This document shows, piece after piece, positions 1 through 8,975 of a stretch of 64,000 nt of DNA (position 1 is its first letter; each line of letters begins with the position of its first letter). Below the pieces are notes generated by a model. It saw nothing but the letters and a program-made list of their open reading frames with translations, was not told the origin of the DNA and did not search any database. The position numbers and the translations under genes were made by a program. Source of the stretch: Planctopirus ephydatiae (GTDB taxonomy: Bacteria; Planctomycetota; Planctomycetia; Planctomycetales; Planctomycetaceae); contig NZ_CP036299.1 in assembly GCF_007752345.1 (NCBI RefSeq), forward strand, positions 4,436,001-4,500,000. Direction: 5' to 3'.

Positions 1-170
1 TGTTGGTCATTTTCAGACTTATTGCCAAGACTTATATAAACTCGCCATGGAGCTTGTGGTTGCCATCTGCTTTCTGCAAAACAACTGCTTGTTGAACGTT
101 TGCTAGAACATACTTGCCTGAAGCAGCAGCGAGCATGGGACAAGGCAATATTCCTCCAGGCAAATCCCCT

Positions 171-1502
171 CTAGGCGATATCTCCCAGGGCTTCATCGGC
201 TGCATCGAGAGTCTGCTTCAAGTGATCTTCCGTTAAAGCGGCAGACACAAAGTGGGCCTCGAACTGGCTGCAGGCGAGATAGATTCCTCGCTCGAGCATC
301 CCATGAAAGAACCGGGCAAAGCGTTTTGTATCGCTCCGTTTCGCCACCTCATAACCGGTCACAACATCGGGATTAAAGAACAGTGTGATCATACTTCCCA
401 CATGCGGGCACGTATGAGGCAGCCCATGCTTTGTGGCGAGTTCACTCAGGCCTTGAGCCAGGCGCGAGGTGTAGTTTGCCAGAGTTGCATAAGGCCGTTC
501 ATCACGCAGCACACTGAGTGTGGCAATCCCGCTGGCCATCGCCACGGGGTTGCCGGAAAGCGTTCCCGCCTGATAGACCGGCCCGACTGGCGAAACCTTC
601 CTCATGATATCGGCTCGCCCGCCATAGGCCCCGACAGGCATTCCGCCACCAATAATCTTTCCGAGAGTCGTCATATCGGGCGTGATCCCGAACAACTCCT
701 GGGCACCACCATACGCCAGACGAAAACCGGTCATGACTTCATCGAAAATCAACACTGTTCCATGCTGAGAACACAACTCACGCAGCAGCTTCAGAAACTC
801 GGGCGAAGGGACAACCAGACCCATATTCCCGACCACAGGTTCGAGAATCACCGCAGCAAACTGATTCGGCTGCTGACGAAATGCATTTGCCAATCCCTCG
901 CAATCGTTGTACTCCAGAACGGTCGTATGTTCTGTCACGTTTGCAGGAATTCCCGGGCTCGATGGGACACCATGGGTCAAGGCTCCACTTCCTGCCGAAA
1001 CCAGCAGGCTGTCGACATGGCCATGATAACAACCTGCAAACTTGATCAATCGATCCCGACCGGTGAATCCCCGCGCGACACGGATGGCCGACATCGTGGC
1101 TTCAGTCCCCGAGTTCGTCATCCGCACCATCTCGATCGACGGGACGGCCTCAATGACCATTTGTGCCAGTTCATTCTCGGCTTCACAAGGGGCACCAAAG
1201 CTCGTACCTCTATCGACAGCCGCATGAATGGCGGCAGTTACCATGGGATGGCGATGCCCTAAAATGTGCGGGCCCCACGAACCGATGTAATCGAGGTATC
1301 GATTCCCATCAATGTCATACAGGTAAGGTCCTTCCCCACGATCCATAACGACGGGTGTGCCACCGACACCACCAAAAGCACGAGCGGGGCTGTTGACACC
1401 GCCGGGAATCAGCTTTTGAGCCGCTGCAAAGACGTCCTCACTGCGAGAGTGATTCAAACGAACTCTATTCTCAATCGATCGAGGTGAATGAGCGACAGAC
1501 AT
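171..1502 (-). CDS. hemL: Glutamate-1-semialdehyde 2,1-aminomutase
   Basis: PLP enzyme that converts glutamate-1-semialdehyde to 5-aminolevulinate in the C5 route to tetrapyrroles. The N-terminal PGGVNSPARAF segment, the DEVMTGFR motif with the PLP-ring Asp near residue 254, and TLGKIIGGG with the Schiff-base Lys near 282 are diagnostic of this family and separate it from the related argD-type aminotransferase in this window. From the ATG at 1502 the protein is about 443 residues, a normal family length. The frame is open further upstream to 1562, but that extension (rich in Cys and Leu) does not look like hemL, so the start that gives MSVAHSPRS is preferred; no strong Shine-Dalgarno decides it. 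It stands alone, with no other haem gene nearby. The family assignment is firm; the start is less so. Confidence 0.95.
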   Translation of the reverse strand: MSVAHSPRSIENRVRLNHSRSEDVFAAAQKLIPGGVNSPARAFGGVGGTPVVMDRGEGPYLYDIDGNRYLDYIGSWGPHILGHRHPMVTAAIHAAVDRGTSFGAPCEAENELAQMVIEAVPSIEMVRMTNSGTEATMSAIRVARGFTGRDRLIKFAGCYHGHVDSLLVSAGSGALTHGVPSSPGIPANVTEHTTVLEYNDCEGLANAFRQQPNQFAAVILEPVVGNMGLVVPSPEFLKLLRELCSQHGTVLIFDEVMTGFRLAYGGAQELFGITPDMTTLGKIIGGGMPVGAYGGRADIMRKVSPVGPVYQAGTLSGNPVAMASGIATLSVLRDERPYATLANYTSRLAQGLSELATKHGLPHTCPHVGSMITLFFNPDVVTGYEVAKRSDTKRFARFFHGMLERGIYLACSQFEAHFVSAALTEDHLKQTLDAADEALGDIA

Positions 1503-1620
1503 GCAGCATCCCAGCAGAAAATCAGCCATCAACAAATGCCTGCAACCGCAAAATGGCTGCACTCAGCATGAGAAGTTTAGGCAACCACGTGTACTTCGCA
1601 AATGAGACCGATATTCGGGC

Positions 1621-3525
1621 TTACTTCGATTCAGCCTCGGCATCCTCATCGAGTTCCGCCGCCAGCAGTCCTTTCTCGATCCCGATGGCCATGAGCCGGA
1701 TCCATGCCTGCTCGGCCTGATAACTCAAGACCAGACCATTTTCGAGTGGCCTCAGCGACGCTTTGAGCGCGCCGACGGATGGATCAACCGGCGGCAGATC
1801 CGCAGGCAACACCGGCTTAAGCATCGTCTCGGCCAGATCCTTCAAGTTCGTACTGGTGATGTAGAAAGGGATCTTCCGTCGGCTGGCCAATGGGTCGGCA
1901 GGGGCCTGAATTTTCTCGATGATCTCGGCCAAACGCGATTTTGTCAGTTCGAGTGATAGCGTGGAATAGCAGATCAAATCATCGCTGATCCACAAATACA
2001 CCTTCTGCTGAATGAGAGTGGCTTCTGGAGTTTTAGCTCCATCGCCTGCGGGCTTTTCTTCAAGTTCGACTTTTGGAAAACCAGGGATCTCTTCAAGTGC
2101 CTTGGCAGGATCCTGATAGGGCATCAGGTAATCCAACTGATGGATGGGCAGCCCCTGAAAGCTGCCCACCCCTAACGAAACTTTCTGCACCAACTGGGAG
2201 TCATTGACTCGGATCTCTTCCAGTTTGGGTAAGAGGACGGTCATGTCTGCACTGAGATTTTTTCTCGGAGCGAAGGCGGTGACGGCCAACCCGTTGAAGA
2301 CAGTTTTCTCGGGAGCTGTCTGCCCATCCGAGGCAGTGGCCGTTGTTGGCTGCGTCTCTGAAAAATTCTCCAATGACTTTCCACTGAACACGGTTCGCGT
2401 CAGATCCTGCAGCGGCTTCAACGCCTTGACCAGATCTCGCTGCGCTTCCACCTCTTTCACTTGAGCCCGCACCGCCTCTTCCATCATCTTGGCGATAATT
2501 CCACCCATTGGAGAGAGTGTCTTCCCTGCTCGAAAGCCTGTGTAGGCAAATGAATTCAGTTCGGCGGGCTTGTTCGTTTCCAGCAGTTTGATCAGTCGGC
2601 CATCCTGCACCCGCCAGCTATCAATCATGCGGGAAGCACCACTTTCAGCAGTCACATGCCAAGGAATCGAAACTTCCATCAGTTCAAGCTCAGGATCGAT
2701 CTTCATCCCCAGTGTGATATCCGTCCCGTCAGCACACAGCTTTTCAAAGGCACCGGCATAACTGTTTAGAAATGTTCTCAAAGCCGACTTGAAGAGTTTT
2801 TCGACCTCAGGTGATGGCCAGTTGCTGGATTCTGAAGACTGCTTTGCCAACTCTTCGGCAGCCTGGGCCATCCCTGCTCGAATTCCGACTCCAATCAGAT
2901 TGCGAATTCCGGGGGGAACTTCAGAGAGCCGCACCGATGCCGAGAAATCAAACTGTTTGGCGTCTTCCTTAGCCGAGTCGTCGAAGCGTGCAAAGGTTCG
3001 AAATGGTTTCTCGAGTACCTTGGCGTTACAGAGGAGCAACGAATCGCCCACTTCAATGGCATGTGTGATTCCGGGAATCACTTCGGGGATTTCCCACACG
3101 CCCGCCTGACCGGGAACCTTAACAGGGGGAGTGGCCTCAGGATTGTCCTTGCCGAGTCCTTGCAGAAAAACCACGGGATCGGTCACGGGAAACGACAAGA
3201 CAAACCACGGCTCGTCCTGAATGGTCTCTCCCAGGAACACCATCAGACCCAGGGGCCGGTTGCGATCCGCACCATCGGGTTCATTCCATTCATCCAGCCA
3301 TTTGCGATATTTCTTTTCCAGAGCAGCACGATCCTGGAAGAAGCTCGCGATGTATTGGGAGGCCTTTTCCACTCGATCGATACTGGCCACCTGCACCACG
3401 CAGAATGGCTTTTTGATCGCAGGTGCTCCCCCTTCGCCCGGCTTTCCAGCCTCCTGGCCCTGGCTCGTGTTCACGGTGTAAAGGCAAACCCCAACACTCA
3501 CCACAACCAGCAGAAGCACTCGCAT
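1621..3525 (-). CDS. Secreted protein of unknown function, about 634 residues
   Basis: I do not recognise a characterised family. From the ATG at 3525 the protein begins with a clear signal peptide (MRVLLLVVVSVGVCLYTVNTSQGQ), so it is probably exported. The frame is open for 31 more codons upstream, but starting there would bury the signal sequence. The rest is soluble-looking alpha/beta sequence with phrases such as PLGLMVFLG and PWFVLSFPV, followed by a long helical middle and an acidic tail (AELDEDAEAESK). There is no catalytic motif, heme motif or membrane anchor. The layout resembles the large DUF3352-like secreted proteins common in planctomycetes, but that is a resemblance only. It lies 119 bp upstream of hemL on the same strand, and no functional link is evident. 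Confidence 0.75.
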   Translation of the reverse strand: MRVLLLVVVSVGVCLYTVNTSQGQEAGKPGEGGAPAIKKPFCVVQVASIDRVEKASQYIASFFQDRAALEKKYRKWLDEWNEPDGADRNRPLGLMVFLGETIQDEPWFVLSFPVTDPVVFLQGLGKDNPEATPPVKVPGQAGVWEIPEVIPGITHAIEVGDSLLLCNAKVLEKPFRTFARFDDSAKEDAKQFDFSASVRLSEVPPGIRNLIGVGIRAGMAQAAEELAKQSSESSNWPSPEVEKLFKSALRTFLNSYAGAFEKLCADGTDITLGMKIDPELELMEVSIPWHVTAESGASRMIDSWRVQDGRLIKLLETNKPAELNSFAYTGFRAGKTLSPMGGIIAKMMEEAVRAQVKEVEAQRDLVKALKPLQDLTRTVFSGKSLENFSETQPTTATASDGQTAPEKTVFNGLAVTAFAPRKNLSADMTVLLPKLEEIRVNDSQLVQKVSLGVGSFQGLPIHQLDYLMPYQDPAKALEEIPGFPKVELEEKPAGDGAKTPEATLIQQKVYLWISDDLICYSTLSLELTKSRLAEIIEKIQAPADPLASRRKIPFYITSTNLKDLAETMLKPVLPADLPPVDPSVGALKASLRPLENGLVLSYQAEQAWIRLMAIGIEKGLLAAELDEDAEAESK

Positions 3526-4350
3526 GAAAGCGGAATTAACGACCAAGAGCTTTCGATTCCCACAACAGATCTCCCATCGGGCTGCAGAAAAACTGAAGAA
3601 CTCACTCGATACAAACATGACAATTTTCCGTACGCAGGCCAGAGAAAGTGATCAACGCGAAAACGAGTCCTTGCCAAGTACCACTCACCTGAAAACGCAG
3701 GTCGCATCTTGAACAGAGTACCTCTTGGCCGGAGGATCCTTGATTAGTATTGACCATGCAAAGCCACGGATCAATGCGAAAGCCATCTTCGGGATAAAAA
3801 CATCGAACAGTTCTCAACAAAACCTTTCTCTCCGATACAACAGTCTTTGACACTTCCGTAACTTCCAGGCCTCAGGCTGTACCTCTCATAAACCCAGCCA
3901 ACTCGCCATTGAAATCATGCTAAACCACGACAGTGTCACAACTCCAGGACCAACTCCCTCGACCACTCTTGGGCACCTGCCCCTGACCGAGCACCAATTC
4001 CCGCACAGGTCTCAGCAGTGATCGCTCACCGGTCAGTATGCTCTCGCACCCTGCTGACGACAGACTCCTCAACCTCCACAGTCCCCCCATGGCCCCGCAT
4101 CCTGGCATGCGCATCCTCCAATCGCATCAGTGGAACAGAATGTGCAACTCCTGATTTACGTCGTTACCAGACGATTGAAAATTTAACAAAAGATCGTCTT
4201 AGCGCAAGAAAACATGAATCTGCTATCTAACAAGCGATCAATATAACTGTTGAAGTTGAATAAAGCTCATCACTATCACGATGCACATCTACGACGAATG
4301 ACTAATGATTCGCTGTTATCAATTGACCACCCACAAGTCAGGAAACAAGA
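3526..4350. other. Intergenic region, about 820 bp, no gene seen
   Basis: This gap separates a minus-strand secreted-protein gene from the plus-strand BON-lipoprotein gene, so it should hold two divergent promoters. The short open frames in it on both strands lack family resemblance and ribosome-binding sites. The last ~200 bp are distinctly AT-richer than the rest, as expected for the promoter of the 4351 gene. I could not assign a confident -35/-10 pair. Confidence 0.5.
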
Positions 4351-4788
4351 ATGCGAATTCTCTCTTTAAGTCTCCTCTGCTGCATCGCCAGTGCCTGCGG
4401 CTATATGGACCCCGGGACTGCCAGTCAGCCCACCACTCCGACCACTTCTCACAAAGTCTCGATTCCTGATCCATCCCCAACCAACACAGGGATCAATGCA
4501 CGCGATCGCACTGACGTAACGATGACACCGTTTGACCAGAATGAAAATCCCAAGGATATCGCTACCACCGCAGATATCCGTAAACGTATTGTTGGCAGCA
4601 CCATGTCGGTCAGTGCTGGCAACACTAAAATCATGACTAGAAATGGCAAAGTGACGCTTCGAGGACCTGTTGCCACTTCAGCTGAAAAGTCCCAGATCGA
4701 CGTTATCGCTAAAGAGGTTGCTGGTACCGATAATGTTGATAACCAACTCGAGGTTTCCAGTAATCCATCCACATCTCCTGAGAATTAA
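4351..4788 (+). CDS. BON-domain lipoprotein
   Basis: A 145-residue protein with a short N-terminal hydrophobic stretch ending in a lipobox-like CCIASAC, so it is probably a lipid-anchored envelope protein. After a Pro/Thr-rich linker, the C-terminal ~65 residues form one BON domain (IRKRIVG..., ITRNGKVTLRGPV, then VDNQLEV), the phospholipid-binding fold found in OsmY and in outer-membrane stress proteins. OsmY normally has two BON domains; this has one. AGGAAA at 4340-4345, five bases before the ATG, supports the start. It leads a three-gene plus-strand group with the YflT-like gene and the small membrane protein; the common theme appears to be envelope or osmotic stress (inference). Confidence 0.82.
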   Translation: MRILSLSLLCCIASACGYMDPGTASQPTTPTTSHKVSIPDPSPTNTGINARDRTDVTMTPFDQNENPKDIATTADIRKRIVGSTMSVSAGNTKIMTRNGKVTLRGPVATSAEKSQIDVIAKEVAGTDNVDNQLEVSSNPSTSPEN

Positions 4789-4914
4789 CGATTCCATAGA
4801 ATCTTAAAACATCAAGTCAACGGCATGAAGTTCCATGAAAATCAAGTTTATAGATTTTCCATATCAAGAATCACTCTCGTTCAGTTTCCCCACCACTTGC
4901 AAGAAAGCTCTCAA

Positions 4915-5451
4915 ATGTCAAGTTCTGTGATCTGTACTGCTAACATTCGCCAAACTGAATCAATTATTCGCAACCTGAAAGACGCAGGGTTTCAAGGAAA
5001 CGACATCTCTGTTCTGATGGCCGACCAGGCCCAGACGCGAGATTTCGCTTATGAAAAGAATACAAAGGCACCCGAAGGTGCGACTGCCGGTGCCGGCACC
5101 GGTCTTGTCATTGGAGGCACACTGGGATGGCTGGCAGGAATTGGCTTGCTAGCAATTCCCGGGCTCGGCCCATTCATTGCTGCGGGCCCTATCATGGCAG
5201 CACTTAGCGGTGCTGCTGTGGGCGGTACGCTCGGCGGACTGACCGGTGCTCTGATTGGAATGGGCCTGCCAGAAATTGAAGCGAAACTTTACGAATCGAA
5301 AGTGAAGGCGGGGAACTCACTGATTTCCGTCCAGTCGGAAGATTGTAACGAGTGTGAGCGAGCGAGAATCATCTTTGAACGCGCAGGGGCTAAAGATATT
5401 TCGAACGTTGGTGAATTGTCCGCGCAGCCAGTCATTCTTAATGACGCGTAA
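4915..5451 (+). CDS. YflT-like general stress protein with glycine-zipper hydrophobic core
   Basis: From the ATG at 4915 this is a 178-residue protein. The first ~50 residues (VICTANIRQTESIIRNLKDAGF, then DISVLM) match the alpha/beta domain of general stress protein 17M/YflT. The middle, roughly residues 60-125, is a Gly/Ala/Leu-rich hydrophobic region with repeated GxxxG patterns (GGTLGWLAG, GGTLGGLTG) that could insert in membrane as a hairpin. The C-terminal part (KVKAGNSLISVQ and a short ending ISNVGEL) returns to a soluble alpha/beta pattern. The frame is open 30 codons upstream to 4825, but conserved sequence begins at MSSSVICTAN. It sits 126 bp after the BON gene. Proteins of this architecture are common beside BON-domain proteins in planctomycetes and myxobacteria; the exact role is unknown. 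Confidence 0.75.
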   Translation: MSSSVICTANIRQTESIIRNLKDAGFQGNDISVLMADQAQTRDFAYEKNTKAPEGATAGAGTGLVIGGTLGWLAGIGLLAIPGLGPFIAAGPIMAALSGAAVGGTLGGLTGALIGMGLPEIEAKLYESKVKAGNSLISVQSEDCNECERARIIFERAGAKDISNVGELSAQPVILNDA

Positions 5452-5646
5452 CATCGAAGATCCAGACATCGATGTCGTCGCGCGAAAGTGTCGCAACCAA
5501 CAAGTTTTTGATTGGCGAGATTCTCCCGGGACCCGGCGTTGTTGAACAAATGTAACAGTGCATTCCTGAATTCACCGGCTGATCAATACGAGTCTTCAGT
5601 GTCTTTTCTGTCTTTCCTGAATCGTACTTTTTTTGAAGGAATTCTC

Positions 5647-5931
5647 ATGGTTCCGGCAACAGATCGATTATCGCAAGTGGGTACCCGATCTGAAGCTCAG
5701 ATCCATTCGGAGGGGTGTCTTGCCCGCGTGATCGAGCAACAGACCGCCAAACTTCCCTCCGACCTCTGGCTCTGGGCTTCACTAGGTTCTATGGGAGCCT
5801 CACTTTATTTTCAGTACCAGGGACGTCGTAACGAAGCCCTGTTCGTCGGCCAATGGGCAGCTCCTCTGCTGCTTGTGGGCGTCTATAACAAGCTGGTAAA
5901 GATTGCCGGCTCTGATCGCATCCAGAGATGA
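5647..5931 (+). CDS. Small membrane protein, unknown function
   Basis: A 94-residue protein. The start at 5647 is favoured by GAAGGAA at 5635-5641, six bases upstream; the open frame reaches back to 5512 without a ribosome site. The N-terminal half is polar. The second half holds two hydrophobic segments (DLWLWASLGSMGASLYF and APLLLVGVYNKLV) separated by a short basic loop, QYQGRRNE, which suggests a two-pass membrane hairpin. I do not recognise the family. Position after the BON and YflT-like genes suggests a shared envelope-stress role, which is inference. Confidence 0.65.
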   Translation: MVPATDRLSQVGTRSEAQIHSEGCLARVIEQQTAKLPSDLWLWASLGSMGASLYFQYQGRRNEALFVGQWAAPLLLVGVYNKLVKIAGSDRIQR

Positions 5932-6105
5932 TCTGCTCCTGCAGGTTCAACGGTAGCAAAGAGATTTCCATCCCGCGACAACCATTCGGGCAACGACTTG
6001 AGTCAACTCCCGTCAGGATCGATTTATCGACTGGCGAGAGGCAGGGGAGATATGCAATGATGCAACAGATCATTCCGGTCTCCTCCGCATTTTGAGCCGT
6101 CCGTC

Positions 6106-7659
6106 ATGACTGATTCCGCCGATCTTTCCACCTTCGATCTCTCAAATCGCAAGCTCGGCGATTTTCAGCTCATTCGCAGGCTGGGTCGTGGTGGGATGGC
6201 TGAGGTTTATCTGGCGGAACAACTTTCGCTCAAGCGATCGGTCGCAGTCAAAGTCTTGCGTCCTGAGTTCATACAGGATCAGACTTACCTCAAACGCTTT
6301 CAACAAGAAGCCAAGGCTGCAGCGGGACTGAACCACGCCAACATTGTTCAGGTGTACACAATTGGCGAAGCGGATGGCGTGCAGTTCATTGCCCAGGAGT
6401 ATGTTCAGGGCCGCAACCTCAAAGAATATCTGGTGCGTAAGGGGGCGCTCGATGTGAATGCCGCCATGCAGATCATGCGGCAAGTCGCTTCAGCGCTTCA
6501 AGTGGCCGGTGCTGCGGGAATTATTCATCGCGATATTAAACCCGAGAACATTCTGCTCACGCGTAAGGGCGAAGCCAAAGTCGCCGACTTTGGCCTGGCT
6601 CAACTCACTCGCCCAGGCGAAAAGGTCGAACTCACACAAGTGGGAGTGACCATGGGCACTCCACTCTATATGAGCCCCGAGCAGGTCAATGGCAAGCCGC
6701 TCGATGTTCGCAGCGACATCTATTCGTTTGGTGTCCTGTGTTTCCACATGCTCTGTGGTCGCCCGCCTTTTCAAGGTGAAACGGCCCTGTCAATTGCCGT
6801 GCAGCATTTGAATGTGGCCCCACCACCGATCAGCGATTTAAGACCTGATCTTCCCAAGCCACTTGTGCAACTCATCGAACGGATGATGGCCAAAAAGCGG
6901 GAAGACCGCCCTGCCGATGCCGGTGTCATCCTGACGGATCTCAAACAGATCAGCCGCCTCGTCAACCAGCGCGACGAAACGCCGGAAGTTCGACCACTCA
7001 GGCAGCCCACCAAAACACCTTCTATGCATCGCACCCAGCGGCAAAAGCTCATCAGACATGCTCTATTCACGCTGCTGGCCATGCTGCTGGTCGGTTCGGC
7101 TTCAGCCGGAGTCGGCTGGCTCATGCGCACTCCCGACCCATTTCTCGAACCTGCCAAAAACACCGATCAAGTTCCCCAGCAGGAAACAGCACAGGCCCAA
7201 TATTACTACGCTCTGACTCGCGGTTACGACGAAGCGGCCTGGAAAAGTGTGATCACTTACTTCCCCGATGCGGGGCTGGAGAATCGCCGGGCCAAAGAGC
7301 AACTGGCAATTATCTATCTGAAATCGGATCGACTTCCTCAGGCTGAAGAAATCTGCCAGCAATTCCTGCGCGATGGTGAACAAGACCCGACCTTAAGGGC
7401 CCATGGTTTAGCGGGATTAGCTGTGATCGAAAGTTTGCGTGGCAATGCTGCTGCCTCACAAAACTACATCCAGCAGTATCAGGCCTTGCGTAAGGAAATT
7501 TCTCCTGAACTGGGTCGTTTGCTACAGGAAACAATCAATCGGCAAGGCCGTGCCAATCGCAGTTCAACCAGCATGAACATCGACAACTGGTATTTGTCTC
7601 CTGGCTTAAATGAACCCCAGGAACGCGCCCCCGGGCGAGATTTTCGCAGGCAATCTTAA
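6106..7659 (+). CDS. Transmembrane Hanks-type Ser/Thr protein kinase
   Basis: A 517-residue receptor-like kinase. The catalytic domain spans about residues 20-285, with the glycine loop LGRGGMAEVY, ATP-anchoring Lys49 in VAVKVL, catalytic HRDIKPEN (Asp143), DFG at 161-163, and an activation segment ending in GTPLYMSPEQ, so it appears fully active. A basic juxtamembrane stretch (QRQKLIRH) precedes a single membrane span at about 318-338. The C-terminal ~180 residues lie outside the cytoplasm and look like TPR helices (AIIYLKSDRLPQAEEICQQFL), a likely protein-binding sensor region. The stop at 7657-7659 is followed after three bases by the start of the ATP-grasp-like gene, so the two are almost certainly co-transcribed. 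Confidence 0.93.
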   Translation: MTDSADLSTFDLSNRKLGDFQLIRRLGRGGMAEVYLAEQLSLKRSVAVKVLRPEFIQDQTYLKRFQQEAKAAAGLNHANIVQVYTIGEADGVQFIAQEYVQGRNLKEYLVRKGALDVNAAMQIMRQVASALQVAGAAGIIHRDIKPENILLTRKGEAKVADFGLAQLTRPGEKVELTQVGVTMGTPLYMSPEQVNGKPLDVRSDIYSFGVLCFHMLCGRPPFQGETALSIAVQHLNVAPPPISDLRPDLPKPLVQLIERMMAKKREDRPADAGVILTDLKQISRLVNQRDETPEVRPLRQPTKTPSMHRTQRQKLIRHALFTLLAMLLVGSASAGVGWLMRTPDPFLEPAKNTDQVPQQETAQAQYYYALTRGYDEAAWKSVITYFPDAGLENRRAKEQLAIIYLKSDRLPQAEEICQQFLRDGEQDPTLRAHGLAGLAVIESLRGNAAASQNYIQQYQALRKEISPELGRLLQETINRQGRANRSSTSMNIDNWYLSPGLNEPQERAPGRDFRRQS

Positions 7660-7662
7660 TCC

Positions 7663-8634
7663 ATGCCCAGGCTCTTTTTTGGCAACTTCACTTTCGAGCA
7701 CGAACTGGCTGATCCTCATTTCCAGCCCTCGAAGACTCTGATTGAGCAATCGGCCCAATGGGGCGCAATCTGGATGAAACAGGCCACAGCCGACGATCTC
7801 TTCTGGCTCCCTTCAACCGCGCCGATTCCACCCGCCGGGCCAACAAAGGTAAAATTCATCTCGACGATCGATGAGTTACTGACCTACCTGCATAAAGCCA
7901 ATTTGCGCTACCAGTTTGCTCCATGGGGTTGGTCTCCTCATGCCCTTGCACACTTCAAGATGCTCCCCACTTGCTACGTTGATGCCGCACCACCGCCGCT
8001 CGATGCCGTCCGATACGGCAACTCACGCCGCTTTGCCTTCGAGATGGAGCAGCAGTTTGGCAGCTTATTAATCGATGGCCAAATACATTTTCATACGCTC
8101 ACCACCTGCATCTCAACGTCAGCAGAACTCGAAGACTGGAACAACCGTATGAGTGGATCAGCCCACTCCTGGGTGATTAAAGCCGAGTTTGGCATGTCGG
8201 GTCGCGAACGTATTCTCGGGCAGCAGGATTTGCGATGTGAGCAGACTGCCTGGTGCCTGAAGCGTCTCGCCATGGGCCAGTACCTCTTTGCAGAACCCTG
8301 GCTCAAACGCATGGAAGAAGTCGGCATCCAATGGCACATTGAAGCCAAAGATCAGATCAGGCTGGCTGGAGTCACACGGCTCGAATGCTCACCCACCGGC
8401 CAGTATCAATCCAGCAGCCCGCTCGTCGATCCCGACTCCATCGCCCAGTGGCAGCCAGCCATCGATCATCAGTTTCCAGTCGTCCAGAAGCTGGCGAACC
8501 TGGGCTACACAGGCCCTCTGGGAATCGATGCCATGCGGTATCTTCCGATAGACTTTCAAAACGCCGACACCGCACTCCGCCCATTTCAAGACATCAACGC
8601 CCGCTGGACGATGGGCCGCCTGGCTTTAGGTTGA
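7663..8634 (+). CDS. ATP-grasp-fold protein, unknown substrate
   Basis: A 323-residue protein whose second half carries features of the ATP-grasp fold: WVIKAEFGMSGRERIL near residue 170 (nucleotide-binding Lys and small-residue loop), LFAEPWLKR near 210 (the acidic hinge), and GIDAMRY followed by FQDINARWTMGRLAL near the C-terminus (metal-binding Glu/Asp-x-Asn-x-Arg pattern). The N-terminal half (residues 1-150) would be the preATP-grasp region; it has APWGWSPHALAHF but no family I can name. ATP-grasp enzymes join a carboxylate to an amine or thiol through an acyl-phosphate; the substrate here is unknown. It follows the Ser/Thr kinase by three bases, so the two are probably translationally linked. 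The fold assignment rests on motif spacing only. Confidence 0.7.
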   Translation: MPRLFFGNFTFEHELADPHFQPSKTLIEQSAQWGAIWMKQATADDLFWLPSTAPIPPAGPTKVKFISTIDELLTYLHKANLRYQFAPWGWSPHALAHFKMLPTCYVDAAPPPLDAVRYGNSRRFAFEMEQQFGSLLIDGQIHFHTLTTCISTSAELEDWNNRMSGSAHSWVIKAEFGMSGRERILGQQDLRCEQTAWCLKRLAMGQYLFAEPWLKRMEEVGIQWHIEAKDQIRLAGVTRLECSPTGQYQSSSPLVDPDSIAQWQPAIDHQFPVVQKLANLGYTGPLGIDAMRYLPIDFQNADTALRPFQDINARWTMGRLALG

Positions 8635-8975
8635 AAACTCTCGATAGGTTCTGCAGTCATTGACATTCCAGATCGGGTTAATGAACGGGATCAAAGCTGG
8701 AACTCAAGAGAACTCCAGGCTCTAACCTCACTCTGTGGGCGATGTAAAATCCCGGGGTTCATCGCCGATCAGGAATTATGATGGCGGGCTCTGGATGGTT
8801 CGGATCTCTTCGATCTATTGAGAGAATAAGCCGCTCTGGACAGATTTTTGTAGAAAAATTAGAACCCACCCGCCTGATCAGTGGAGGGTTCTTGCCGATC
8901 ATTGGGTCGCAGTGAAAATCCACCGTTGGTCAATAGCGTTTCATTTTCCTGGTTCGCTCTGGAAGGGAGTCCACC
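8635..8975. other. Intergenic region, about 340 bp, no gene seen
   Basis: The gap between the ATP-grasp-like gene and the SPOR-like secreted gene, both on the plus strand. I see no RNA gene and no clear terminator hairpin. The only assignable signal is the ribosome-binding site GGAAGGGAG at 8961-8969. Confidence 0.4.

Noticed and set aside
252-1262. Long plus-strand frame of 336 codons
   Set aside because: It lies wholly antisense to hemL, which has full family motifs. The plus-strand product is His/Arg/Cys-rich with no recognisable domain.
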